From positions 1-55,794 of the forward strand of contig CAJUHV010000015.1 of the NCBI GenBank assembly GCA_910586445.1: a DNA stretch of 55,794 bases, read 5' to 3'. The position numbers and the translations under genes were made by a program. Of the stretch, positions 23,715 to 31,716 are shown piece after piece. The notes beneath the pieces are model-generated. The model made no database searches and had not been told where the DNA came from. It saw only the letters and a list, made by a program, of their open reading frames with translations. The stretch is from an uncultured Eubacterium sp. (GTDB taxonomy: Bacteria > Bacillota > Clostridia > Lachnospirales > Lachnospiraceae). How positions within the stretch are numbered: position 1 is the first letter of the stretch; each line of letters begins with the position of its first letter.

Positions 23715-26075
23715 TCAACTATTAAAATCTAGGCCGAAACCGCATCTATAATAATTTCCATCTGCATCGCAGTATGCGTAGCTTCCGCCTTTTACACCGG
23801 ATAAAATCGCAGGATCGATGTATTGGTCCTTGTCATATCCCGGCACATCATTTGGAGAGGCGCATACTTCACGCATGACACCGTCTATTTCCTGCTCGGT
23901 GATGGCAATCACATCCATGCACGATACCATTGTCAGGCTCATTTTTCCGGTCGGATTGTAATCACCCGACAAAACATCCAGCTGTGCGCGCAGGGCATGA
24001 TCCATGGCCACAGGGCTGACTGTATACTGGAATGTCAGGGCGTCTGCATATGGCTCTAATTTATCGAGAATCCATGGATTGCATACTACGCATGTCGCAG
24101 CTACTTTACCGCCGTTTGCATGAACGATTTCAGATATTTCTTTAATCCTGCTTACATTTCTGAGCGTATGAATCGGCACCATCTTTCCGGTCTTTTTCTG
24201 GCTTTTGTTTGGCTCGCGCTCCTCATACAGTTCGCCGTCTACCATTTCAATCACAGGCATCGCATATTGGTAAAAGATCATGCCGTTGCTGATCGGCCAT
24301 ACATGAAGATACGCATAATCGGCTTCTTCTGGTGTCTTTACGACAGTAAATCCTTTTGCCGCAAACAGTCCGGCCAGCTGTGTATACAATGAATTGTCAT
24401 CTGGGCTGCCTGCAATGCCTGCGCCCATTGACTGCGCCAGCGCCGCACCCGGATCATCCCCTTTGAAGCATTCGATATAAACGCTGCTGCCTTTTTTCAT
24501 CGGAAGGGCATGATCATGATTTTTTGCAAGCACTACGGATTTTAGGTTGGCAGTATACGCGGCTTTTTTTGCTCCTTCCAGATTTTCTGCGCGCACCCGG
24601 TCTGCATGTGCAGGGTCCAGATATGGATTGTCCACACGGCATGTCTGGAACAGGCTTAACAAGCGGTTATAATTGGCACGGTCTAAATCTTCTTTCAAAA
24701 GCCAGCCTTCTTCAACGGCCTTTACGATATTTTCCGCATCTGCATTTCCGCCGATTACATCTGTGCCTGCCGTAATTGCTTTTGCATAACGCTGCGGCAC
24801 AGTCAGTTCCTCTACGCCATAAATCTGCACAGTGACAACACCGGAATCGGAATTAACATATCCTTCAAATCCCATATTGCCGCGGGCAAGATCGTGTATC
24901 AGCTCTTTACTGTATGTAGAGGCAACCTCCTCGGTGGATGTCAGATTTCCTTTGTAATACTGCGGCCTGCTGCGGCCGTCTGCAGCCATTCTGGAATAGT
25001 CAGGCATAATGGCAGAGGCTTTCATATCAAATGCTGCCTGAAACGGCGGCAGGTGGTATTTTTCCATAGATCCTTCGGTCGGATACAGACGCCACTGGCC
25101 GATCGGCATATGCGGTTCAAAGCCGTTTTCGGCAGGCCCGTCACCTGGAAAATGCTTTACGGTCAGGACAACGGAGCCTTCGTTCAGCCCATCCGGGCCA
25201 TTCTGGTAGCCCCTGACCAGCTCTTTGATAATTCCAGATGTAATTTCTGTGCTTTCTCCGTATGTCCCGCTGTTCCGCGGCCAGCGAGGATCGGTCGCTA
25301 TGTCTACCTGCGGCCCGTACATAATATTTTGTCCGGCAGCTTTCATCATTTTGCGGTCAGTATCGGCCATCTGATATACCAGATCAAAATTTCCGTCTCC
25401 CATTACGGCAGCGCCGATTCCCAAAAAGTCCGGGTATCCGATATTAATCGGATTTGTATGCATGGAATAAGGAATGGCAGCATGTCCCCTGCTTGCTTCA
25501 TATTCAAGCATCTGCGTGCCGATATTGTGATACAGCGCGCTCACGCCTGCCTCGGCACGCATATCCCCACGGTAAACGCCTGCGGTAATTTTACGCTCCA
25601 GCACATCTGAATCGTCGCACCGCATGGAAACGCCTGGAAGCGGCGATTTTGGTTCTGGTTCGCTAGGATCATGGTGTTTGAAAATCCTGCCCGGAACAAT
25701 ATTGCCGTTTTCATCTGTGGCTTCTTCTGCAGTCAAAGAAAGCGGCGTATTCCACAGTGTATTTAATACCAGCCCTGCCTGCTGCTCTAGCGTAAGGTGC
25801 GCGACAAGATCTTTTGCGCGGACATCACAGCCGAGCCGCCAGTCTTTATATGGATCTAATTTTTTAGAATTGTCCATATCTTTAAAATACAGCCCGTCCT
25901 GCACAATCACGCCGCAGGTTGTAACACCGATGGCAGGCCCGTTTTCATTTTGAAAAATGACCGGCTCCAGATAAAAATCATTGATCTGTTCCCCCTCTTC
26001 CAGTTCATATGGTGCCGGAATATACCCGTTTTTCATTTTTTTGGCTTTGTCAAAATCGATAACCCTTTTTTTCAT
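23715..26075 (-). CDS. Glycoside hydrolase family 3, cytosolic
   Basis: 786 residues without a signal peptide. The GH3 N-terminal barrel is clear: TDPRWPRNSGTYGE at 261-274, KHFPGDG at 307-313 (the substrate-binding Lys-His), and the nucleophile Asp410 in GFEGYVNSDSG. A C-terminal alpha/beta sandwich follows from about 500, with LAKNHDHALPMKKG; no fibronectin-like tail is evident. An N-terminal extension of about 85 residues precedes the barrel. It likely cleaves a beta-linked oligosaccharide taken up by the cell; linkage and sugar cannot be told. Start ATG at 26075 with GGAGG upstream. No sugar transporter lies next to it in this window. Confidence 0.88.
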   Translation of the reverse strand: MKKRVIDFDKAKKMKNGYIPAPYELEEGEQINDFYLEPVIFQNENGPAIGVTTCGVIVQDGLYFKDMDNSKKLDPYKDWRLGCDVRAKDLVAHLTLEQQAGLVLNTLWNTPLSLTAEEATDENGNIVPGRIFKHHDPSEPEPKSPLPGVSMRCDDSDVLERKITAGVYRGDMRAEAGVSALYHNIGTQMLEYEASRGHAAIPYSMHTNPINIGYPDFLGIGAAVMGDGNFDLVYQMADTDRKMMKAAGQNIMYGPQVDIATDPRWPRNSGTYGESTEITSGIIKELVRGYQNGPDGLNEGSVVLTVKHFPGDGPAENGFEPHMPIGQWRLYPTEGSMEKYHLPPFQAAFDMKASAIMPDYSRMAADGRSRPQYYKGNLTSTEEVASTYSKELIHDLARGNMGFEGYVNSDSGVVTVQIYGVEELTVPQRYAKAITAGTDVIGGNADAENIVKAVEEGWLLKEDLDRANYNRLLSLFQTCRVDNPYLDPAHADRVRAENLEGAKKAAYTANLKSVVLAKNHDHALPMKKGSSVYIECFKGDDPGAALAQSMGAGIAGSPDDNSLYTQLAGLFAAKGFTVVKTPEEADYAYLHVWPISNGMIFYQYAMPVIEMVDGELYEEREPNKSQKKTGKMVPIHTLRNVSRIKEISEIVHANGGKVAATCVVCNPWILDKLEPYADALTFQYTVSPVAMDHALRAQLDVLSGDYNPTGKMSLTMVSCMDVIAITEQEIDGVMREVCASPNDVPGYDKDQYIDPAILSGVKGGSYAYCDADGNYYRCGFGLDFNS

Positions 26076-26376
26076 TTAATATACCTCCTCAAAATACCAT
26101 CATATAGTTTCTAGGAACCTTGTATTTATTACTATATCTTGTATCCGGCATTATTTCAAGCAACGTTTTGCTATTTTGGGCTATAGTGTGCAAAATAAGG
26201 ATTTTCTACAGCCTGAGTTTTGTTTTTTTGCCTTTATTGTCATTATATGTGCGAATTTGTCTGACTCTTTCGCACGTTGTGTACAATATGACGTCGAAAA
26301 CAGTCGAATTGACACTTTTTTACGCAAATCAGGTGTAATACAATGTATATTATGAAGTGCCAAGAAAGGGGAATAT
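26076..26376. other. Divergent intergenic region
   Basis: About 300 AT-rich bases between the GH3 gene (minus) and the TPR-like gene (plus). TTGACA at 26309-26314 followed by TGTAAT at 26334-26339 is a possible plus-strand promoter with overlong spacing (19). I saw no clear operator. Confidence 0.35.
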
Positions 26377-26850
26377 ATGTCACAATATCAAGTTCTGATT
26401 TCAGCAGACAATCAGCTGGATATCAAAACATTAAATAACGTAGCAGTGGATTATTTTGAAATGGGGCTTTGGGATTTATCCTATCAGATCTGGGCCGGAC
26501 TTTATCATGATATCCAGCGCCATTCAAAAGACCAGGGCGGGCTGCTGCCCGTTATATGCTGCAATATGGCAAATGTACTGCGTCAGACTGACTACTATAT
26601 AGAAGCATATCAAATCTGCAGGCAGGGGTTAAAATGGTGCTTTGGCGCAGGTACGGTTTATGCAATCCCGGAGCTTATTATACAAATGTCCATTCTCTAT
26701 GTAAAAATCGGGGATGTAAAAAAAGCAGAATCACTGTATTCGTTTGGAAAAAACATATTTCATTGGAGCAGGCAGGCACGGATCGACGAGACGATTGATG
26801 AGATTATGGAGCAGGACTTTTTGCTATATTGTAACGAAGAAATCAGATAA
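26377..26850 (+). CDS. Helical TPR-like hypothetical protein
   Basis: 157 residues, entirely helical with TPR-like spacing: NNVAVDYFEMGLWDLSYQIWAGLYHD, CNMANVLRQTDYYIEAYQICRQGLKWC, IIQMSILYVKIGDVKKAESLYSFGKNIF. These are three likely TPR hairpins covering about residues 25-145. It has no DNA-binding domain, so it differs from Rgg/PlcR-type regulators but resembles their sensing half. A protein-protein adaptor is most likely. Start ATG 26377 with AAAGGGG upstream. A hairpin terminator follows. Confidence 0.6.
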   Translation: MSQYQVLISADNQLDIKTLNNVAVDYFEMGLWDLSYQIWAGLYHDIQRHSKDQGGLLPVICCNMANVLRQTDYYIEAYQICRQGLKWCFGAGTVYAIPELIIQMSILYVKIGDVKKAESLYSFGKNIFHWSRQARIDETIDEIMEQDFLLYCNEEIR

Positions 26851-26869
26851 CAGTCCAAGCGGCACTTCG

Positions 26870-26904
26870 AAAAAGCAGTCCCATATGGCAGCGGGCTGCT
26901 TTTT
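26870..26904 (+). terminator. Rho-independent terminator
   Basis: AAAAAGCAG (26870-26878) pairs with CTGCTTTTT (26896-26904), with an inner CC/GG, about 20 bases after the TPR-like gene. Confidence 0.8.
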
Positions 26905-27015
26905 GTGTGCAGCCGGCATGTGTTAAAAATATTTTATTTTATTTATTGTCATGACCTGATAAATAGTTTACTATAATACAAACAGAAATCAGCTATACAG
27001 AAAGAGAGGATCATG

Positions 27016-28065
27016 ATGAAAATTGTCGTATTGACAGGAGGACTGAGCACAGAGCGGGATGTATCATTAGCTACCGGCGATATGGTAAGCAGTGCGCTCC
27101 GGCGCAAAGGGCATCAGGTACTGCTGTTGGATGTGTTTATGGGATATGGCAGGGCAGGGGATGATCTGACAGGCATTTTTGATAACAGCATGAAAGCAAG
27201 CCTGCAGGTATCCGGGATCTTAGAGACTGCACCTGATATTGAGCAGATAAAATCTATGCGGGAAGATGGCTCAGATTGTTTCTTTGGGCCGAATGTAATC
27301 GAATTGTGCCGCATGGCAGACATCGTTTTTTTAGCACTGCATGGGGAAAATGGGGAAAACGGCAAGCTGCAGGCTGCATTTGACCTGTTTGGAATACGTT
27401 ATACGGGCAGTAATTATTTGAGCAGTGCAATTGCAATGAACAAAAAGCTGGCCAAACAGTTTTTTCATGCAAACGGGATTCCGACGCCGAAAGGAATCTC
27501 TATGAAAAAATCAGAACGCATTATGGATTTTACACAGACAGGGCTGTCGCTGCCTTGTATTGTAAAGCCGTGCTGCGGCGGATCAAGTATCGGCATATCG
27601 ATTGTCAATACACAGGAGGAATATCAGGCTGCATTAGATCAGGCATTCAGCTACGAAGAAGAGGTTATTTTAGAAGCTTACGTAAAGGGGCGTGAATTTT
27701 CTGTCGCAGTCATTGAATTTCAAGCACTTCCGGTTATAGAAATAGCCCCGATCCAGGGATTTTATGACTATAAAAATAAATATCAGGCAGGCCGGACGGT
27801 AGAAACATGTCCGGCAGACCTTGCGCCGGATCTGGCTGCGCAGATACAGGAATATGCAGTAGCAGCAGCCAGGGCGTTAGAGCTGGATACATATGCCAGA
27901 ATGGATTTTATGCTGGATGAAAACAATCAGATTTTCTGTCTGGAGACGAATACACTGCCGGGGATGACGTCTGCCAGCCTGATCCCGCAGGAGGCGCGTG
28001 CAGTCGGGATGAGCTTTGAAGATTTATGTGAAAAACTTATTCAGATATCCCTAAAGCATGTCTGA
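27016..28065 (+). CDS. ddl: D-alanine--D-alanine ligase
   Basis: 349 residues. Joins two D-Ala with ATP for peptidoglycan precursor synthesis. The N-terminal GGLSTERDVSL is the Ddl signature, LHGENGENGKLQAAFDLFGIRYTG the next, and the ATP-grasp part has KPCCGGSSIGI, EAYVKGREFSVAV and metal-binding LETNTLPGMT. It lacks the Lys/Tyr pattern needed to call a D-Ala-D-Lac or D-Ser enzyme with confidence. Start ATG 27016 is preferred over 27013 for its spacing from AGAGAGGA. A TATAAT lies at 26972-26977. murF follows after 33 bases, so they form a cell-wall operon. Confidence 0.95.
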   Translation: MKIVVLTGGLSTERDVSLATGDMVSSALRRKGHQVLLLDVFMGYGRAGDDLTGIFDNSMKASLQVSGILETAPDIEQIKSMREDGSDCFFGPNVIELCRMADIVFLALHGENGENGKLQAAFDLFGIRYTGSNYLSSAIAMNKKLAKQFFHANGIPTPKGISMKKSERIMDFTQTGLSLPCIVKPCCGGSSIGISIVNTQEEYQAALDQAFSYEEEVILEAYVKGREFSVAVIEFQALPVIEIAPIQGFYDYKNKYQAGRTVETCPADLAPDLAAQIQEYAVAAARALELDTYARMDFMLDENNQIFCLETNTLPGMTSASLIPQEARAVGMSFEDLCEKLIQISLKHV

Positions 28066-28098
28066 GATTATGCCGGAACGAAGAAGGAGGTAAACACT

Positions 28099-29493
28099 AT
28101 GAAGGGAATGACACTAGATGCTATGGCGAAGGCATGCCATGGGCAGCTTTTGGGCGCAAATGACAGGCGTTTTTTAAATGCACAGGGAATTGTCATTGAC
28201 AGCCGGAAAATACAGCAGGATTATGTTTTTGTGGCAGTCAGGGGGGAACGCACAGACGGGCATGAATATATCAGCCAGGTATTTACAGACGGCGCGCTGG
28301 CGGTGATCTGTGAACATCCGCTGAATATTCATAAACCTTATATACTTGTAAAATCTACAAAGCAGGCGTTGATGGATCTGGCTGCGTTTTATTTAAGCCA
28401 GCTGGACATTACGGCAGTCGGCATTACAGGAAGTGTGGGAAAGACGAGCACAAAGGAAATGATCGCGTCTGTCCTGTCGCAGAAATATAACGTGCATAAG
28501 ACAGAAGGGAACCTCAACAATGAAATCGGCCTGCCGCTTACGATTTTTAAAATCCAAGAACAGCATCAGGTGGCGGTGCTGGAAATGGGAATTTCAGATT
28601 TTGGTGAAATGCACCGCTTAGCTTCGGTCACACGCCCAAATATTGCAGTTATTACAAATATTGGACTGAGCCATTTAAAAGATTTAAAATCCAGAGACGG
28701 AATCATGAAGGCAAAAACAGAAATGTTTGATCATCTGCCGGAGGGAGCAGCAGTTATATTGAACGGTGATGACGACAAGCTCAGTACGATCGGGCAGGTG
28801 AACGGAACAGCTCCGGTCTTTTACGGCATAGGACGCGAGAAGCCGCAGACAGCCGTTTATTCTGAAAAAACGGTTTACGCCGAGGATATTGAGCCTATGG
28901 GGCTGCAGGGCACCCATTTGGCAATACACTGCGGCTCAGATGTAGTTAAGGCGCAGATTCCGATACCAGGAAAGCACTGTGCCTATAATGCACTGGCTGC
29001 TGCTGCGGTTGGAAAACAGCTAGGCCTGTCCAATGACGAAATCCGGGCGGGCATAGAGCAGATTCAGACAATAGACGGCCGTACCAATCTGATCCAGACA
29101 AATAGTATGACGATTATAGACGACTGCTATAATGCAAATCCGATATCTATGAAAGCCTCTATCGATGTATTGGCAACAGCCTGTGGCAGAACCATCGCCG
29201 TACTCGGAGATATGGGAGATCTGGGTGAAGAAGAGCATGAAATGCATTATGACGTAGGAAAGCATCTGGCACAAAAAGGCATTCAGGTACTGTTTTGTGC
29301 AGGAACATTAGCAGCGGATATCGCTAAGGCAGCACGTGAACACAGTACAGAATGTGATGTGCATGTGTTTGCAGACAGAGATGAAATGCTGGCAGAGCTG
29401 CTGCCGTTTTTAAAGGAAGGAGATGCAGTATTGGTAAAAGCTTCCCATTTTATGAAATTTTCAACAGTAGTAGAATCTATTATCACGATGTAA
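28099..29493 (+). CDS. murF: UDP-N-acetylmuramoyl-tripeptide--D-alanyl-D-alanine ligase
   Basis: 464 residues. Adds the D-Ala-D-Ala dipeptide made by the preceding gene product to the UDP-MurNAc tripeptide. Mur-ligase features: N-terminal substrate domain with IDSRKIQQDYVFVAVRGERTDGHEYI (about 33-58), ATP P-loop GSVGKTS at 111-117, NNEIGLPLT, ATP-binding EMGISDFGEM, and C-terminal DCYNANPISM (about 345) and LGDMGDLG. Start ATG 28099 with AAGGAGG upstream. The operon ends at a hairpin before convergent plsC. Confidence 0.96.
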   Translation: MKGMTLDAMAKACHGQLLGANDRRFLNAQGIVIDSRKIQQDYVFVAVRGERTDGHEYISQVFTDGALAVICEHPLNIHKPYILVKSTKQALMDLAAFYLSQLDITAVGITGSVGKTSTKEMIASVLSQKYNVHKTEGNLNNEIGLPLTIFKIQEQHQVAVLEMGISDFGEMHRLASVTRPNIAVITNIGLSHLKDLKSRDGIMKAKTEMFDHLPEGAAVILNGDDDKLSTIGQVNGTAPVFYGIGREKPQTAVYSEKTVYAEDIEPMGLQGTHLAIHCGSDVVKAQIPIPGKHCAYNALAAAAVGKQLGLSNDEIRAGIEQIQTIDGRTNLIQTNSMTIIDDCYNANPISMKASIDVLATACGRTIAVLGDMGDLGEEEHEMHYDVGKHLAQKGIQVLFCAGTLAADIAKAAREHSTECDVHVFADRDEMLAELLPFLKEGDAVLVKASHFMKFSTVVESIITM

Positions 29494-29497
29494 AAAT

Positions 29498-29534
29498 AAA
29501 ACGTCCTGCATGTACGAAACATGGAGGGCGTTTT
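29498..29534. terminator. Bidirectional terminator murF/plsC
   Basis: AAAACG...CATGT (29498 on) pairs with ACATGGAGGGCGTTTT (to 29534), a stem of about 16 bp with few mismatches, followed by TGTTGTT. It separates convergent genes. Confidence 0.8.
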
Positions 29535-29543
29535 GTGTTGTTG

Positions 29544-30281
29544 TTAAAGTGTCATTGCTTCTTCGATCATGCCTTTGATTACATCCTGCGTATAAGCGCC
29601 CAGATGCCTGCGCTGATCTTTATCCAGCTCTTTTACGTAAATCGGCTCGCCATACATCAGTACGGCACGCGTTTTTCTGACAAAGGGCACGTGTTTTTCA
29701 AAAATTTCTGCAGTATGCACCAGTGCCATCGGTATAATCGGACAGCCCGTCTTTTCCGCCATTTTCAGGCTGCCTTCTTTAAACGGCAGCATATCCATCT
29801 CCGTTTCGGTACGGACGCGCGTGCCTTCTGGAAATATACACATGGATATGCCGTTTTTGATCTTGTCAATGCCTGTAAGAACCATTTTTAAGCCTTCTTT
29901 TATATCGGTACGGTTAAGAAACAGGCAGTGCAGCATCTTCATCCATGTTCTTAAAAAGGGTATTTTCAGCATGCTGTCTTTTGCCACATATCCAGTCAGT
30001 CGCGGACATCTGGCATAGGTTATGACAATATCAAAATAGCTGCGGTGGTTTCCGATATAAAGTACGGCCTGATCCTTAGGTACATGCTCTTCACCGTACA
30101 CATCTACTTTTACGCCTGAAATAAACAGTATGATTTTAAAAGCAGCCTGTACAGACCGCAGGCATAAAAGGTCACGCTTATACGGATCAAAACGCCCGAT
30201 GATCCATGCAGCTGCCCAGATCAGAATACCTGCAAGAAAAAACAATGTCAAAAACAATACAATCATTATAGAGCGAATCAT
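29544..30281 (-). CDS. plsC: 1-acyl-sn-glycerol-3-phosphate acyltransferase
   Basis: 245 residues. Makes phosphatidic acid in membrane lipid synthesis. N-terminal membrane helix (about 7-28). Acyltransferase block I NHRSYFD (His79, Asp84, the HX4D motif), block II around FLNRTD near 121-126, block III FPEGTR at 150-155, block IV CPIIPMAL. Start ATG at 30281 with a weak ribosome site. A 517-base non-coding region lies upstream. Confidence 0.9.
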   Translation of the reverse strand: MIRSIMIVLFLTLFFLAGILIWAAAWIIGRFDPYKRDLLCLRSVQAAFKIILFISGVKVDVYGEEHVPKDQAVLYIGNHRSYFDIVITYARCPRLTGYVAKDSMLKIPFLRTWMKMLHCLFLNRTDIKEGLKMVLTGIDKIKNGISMCIFPEGTRVRTETEMDMLPFKEGSLKMAEKTGCPIIPMALVHTAEIFEKHVPFVRKTRAVLMYGEPIYVKELDKDQRRHLGAYTQDVIKGMIEEAMTL

Positions 30282-30551
30282 AACTCTGTCCAGACCGAAT
30301 GCCTGATCATTGAATCAGAAATAAGACAATGCATCAATGGCACACAGTTTTTCCTTTCTTAAATTACTATGCATGCTGACCGCATAAAATTGTATTACTG
30401 TACAAAACATGCATTACAGAATATATAGATTATATGAAATATTTTCTGTATATGCAATAAGTTTTTTGAGCTGCTGTATTATTTGTAATAAAATTTTAAA
30501 TTCAATAAATTATAAAGCTAATAAACTATAAATTCAATAAATTATAAGTCT

Positions 30552-30697
30552 GATAAAACAAAAATCCAAAAAACAAAAATCCAAAAAACAAAAATCAAAT
30601 AAAACAAAAATCAAATAAAACAAAAATCTAATAAAACAAAAATCCAAAAAACAAAAATCAAATAAAACAAAAACCTAGTAAAACAAAAATCCAATAA
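30552..30697. repeat. AT-rich tandem repeat, 15-16 bp unit, about nine copies
   Basis: Units AATAAAACAAAAATCN (16 bp) and AAAAAACAAAAATCN (15 bp) alternate about nine times. Just before them AAATTCAATAAATTATAA occurs twice (30495-30550). It occupies most of the 30282-30798 intergenic stretch between plsC and the lipoprotein gene; no gene is visible there. Confidence 0.8.
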
Positions 30698-30798
30698 ATT
30701 ATAAATTTATATTATGGAATTAAGTATACAAGAAAGCAGCATGCATAATTTGAAGGCTCCGTTCATAAAGTACTATAAGGAAATATAGGAAGTCTATT

Positions 30799-31278
30799 AT
30801 GCACATAAATCCACGCGTTAAAATCTCATCTGCTGAAAATCAGTTTCTTCATCTGAAAAAGCAAAAAAAACTGCTGCCGATATTATCTGCGGTTTTAGCC
30901 GCGCTTATGCTTGCACTTTTAACCGGCTGCACGCTATCGAAAGAAGCACCCAGAAAAGTTAAAGATGTGGATTATTCGATTGTAGAAGAACAGGATATCC
31001 CGGAAAAATTAAAAGAAGCGATCGAAGAAAAAAAAGCAGCTGAGTTTAAGATCTCATTTGAAGATGAAGAGAATATGTACATCGTCCACGGCTATGGGGA
31101 GCAGGAAACAGGCGGCTACAGCATCATGATCAGAGACCTGTACCTGACGGAGAATGCACTATATTTTGATACGGAGCTGCTGGGGCCGGAGAACGGTTCA
31201 AACCCTCAAAAAAAGCCTAGTTATCCATATATAGTGGTTAAAACAAAAAAGTATAAACAAAATATAGTATTTGAATAG
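30799..31278 (+). CDS. PrcB-like lipoprotein
   Basis: 159 residues. A basic N-terminus and hydrophobic stretch (about 24-40) end in the lipobox LLTGC with Cys44, so it is probably a lipoprotein. The C-terminal part (about 90-155: YIVHGYGEQETGGYSIMIRDLYLTENALYFDTELLGPENG...SYPYIVVKTKKY) matches the PrcB C-terminal domain, a small beta fold first described with the treponemal dentilisin protease complex and common in Clostridia. Function here unknown; perhaps surface protein processing. It stands upstream of veg. Confidence 0.75.
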   Translation: MHINPRVKISSAENQFLHLKKQKKLLPILSAVLAALMLALLTGCTLSKEAPRKVKDVDYSIVEEQDIPEKLKEAIEEKKAAEFKISFEDEENMYIVHGYGEQETGGYSIMIRDLYLTENALYFDTELLGPENGSNPQKKPSYPYIVVKTKKYKQNIVFE

Positions 31279-31287
31279 GGAAATACA

Positions 31288-31316
31288 TTGACTTTTCTAC
31301 AACAGAGTGCTATACT
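31288..31316 (+). promoter_or_regulatory. Strong sigma-A promoter of veg
   Basis: TTGACT (31288-31293) and TATACT (31311-31316) separated by 17 bases. It lies about 80 bases before the veg start, leaving a long 5' leader. Confidence 0.8.
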
Positions 31317-31398
31317 ATATCTAGTGTTTCGGATAGAGATGTATCTGAAAAGATATGTGAACATGCAGCAAACTGCAATAAGAGGAGGATGATTAATT

Positions 31399-31641
31399 AT
31401 GCAGCGGACAGATATAGATAAAGTACGTGCTTCGGTGCTTCAGCAGTGCGGGAGCAAGGTAATGATTCAGCTCGACAGAGGCAGAAACAAGGTAGATATC
31501 CAAAGCGGTGTGATCCAGGGGGCTTACCCAAGTGTTTTCACGATTTTAGTAGATGATAAGGACGATAAAAATCCTCCGCAGCTGCTGTCTTTTAGTTACT
31601 CGGATATTATTACAAGGGATATTCGGATGAAATTATGCTAA
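31399..31641 (+). CDS. veg: Veg family protein
   Basis: 80 residues, nearly identical in plan to Veg: MQRTDIDKVRASVLQQCGSKVMIQLDRGRNKVDIQSGVIQGAYPSVFTILVDDK, then LLSFSYSDIITRDIRMKLC. Small beta-barrel (SH3-like) protein, abundant in vegetative cells; in Bacillus subtilis it stimulates biofilm matrix genes and affects spore outgrowth. Start ATG 31399 with AGAGGAGG upstream. A terminator follows that overlaps the next gene's ribosome site. Confidence 0.93.
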   Translation: MQRTDIDKVRASVLQQCGSKVMIQLDRGRNKVDIQSGVIQGAYPSVFTILVDDKDDKNPPQLLSFSYSDIITRDIRMKLC

Positions 31642-31658
31642 TTATGATTCAAATTCAT

Positions 31659-31714
31659 AAAATCCCCCGGTTCTGAATAGGATGTAAAAAACCATTCAGG
31701 ATCGGAGGATTTTT
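31659..31714 (+). terminator. veg terminator overlapping the next ribosome site
   Basis: TAAAATCCCCCG...CTGAAT (31659-31678) pairs with ATTCAG...CGGAGGATTTT (31693-31714), then T run. The 3' arm contains GGAGG, the ribosome site of the TTG start at 31717. Confidence 0.75.
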
Positions 31715-31716
31715 TA

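Noticed and set aside
24894..25610. Plus-strand frame of 238 residues inside the GH3 gene
   Set aside because: Opposite-strand shadow of a clearly conserved GH3 barrel; composition rich in Cys, His and Arg as typical of antisense frames.
30552..30697. A CRISPR array or origin-type iterons
   Set aside because: Units are contiguous with no unique spacers, low in complexity, and no replication gene or DnaA-box cluster is near.
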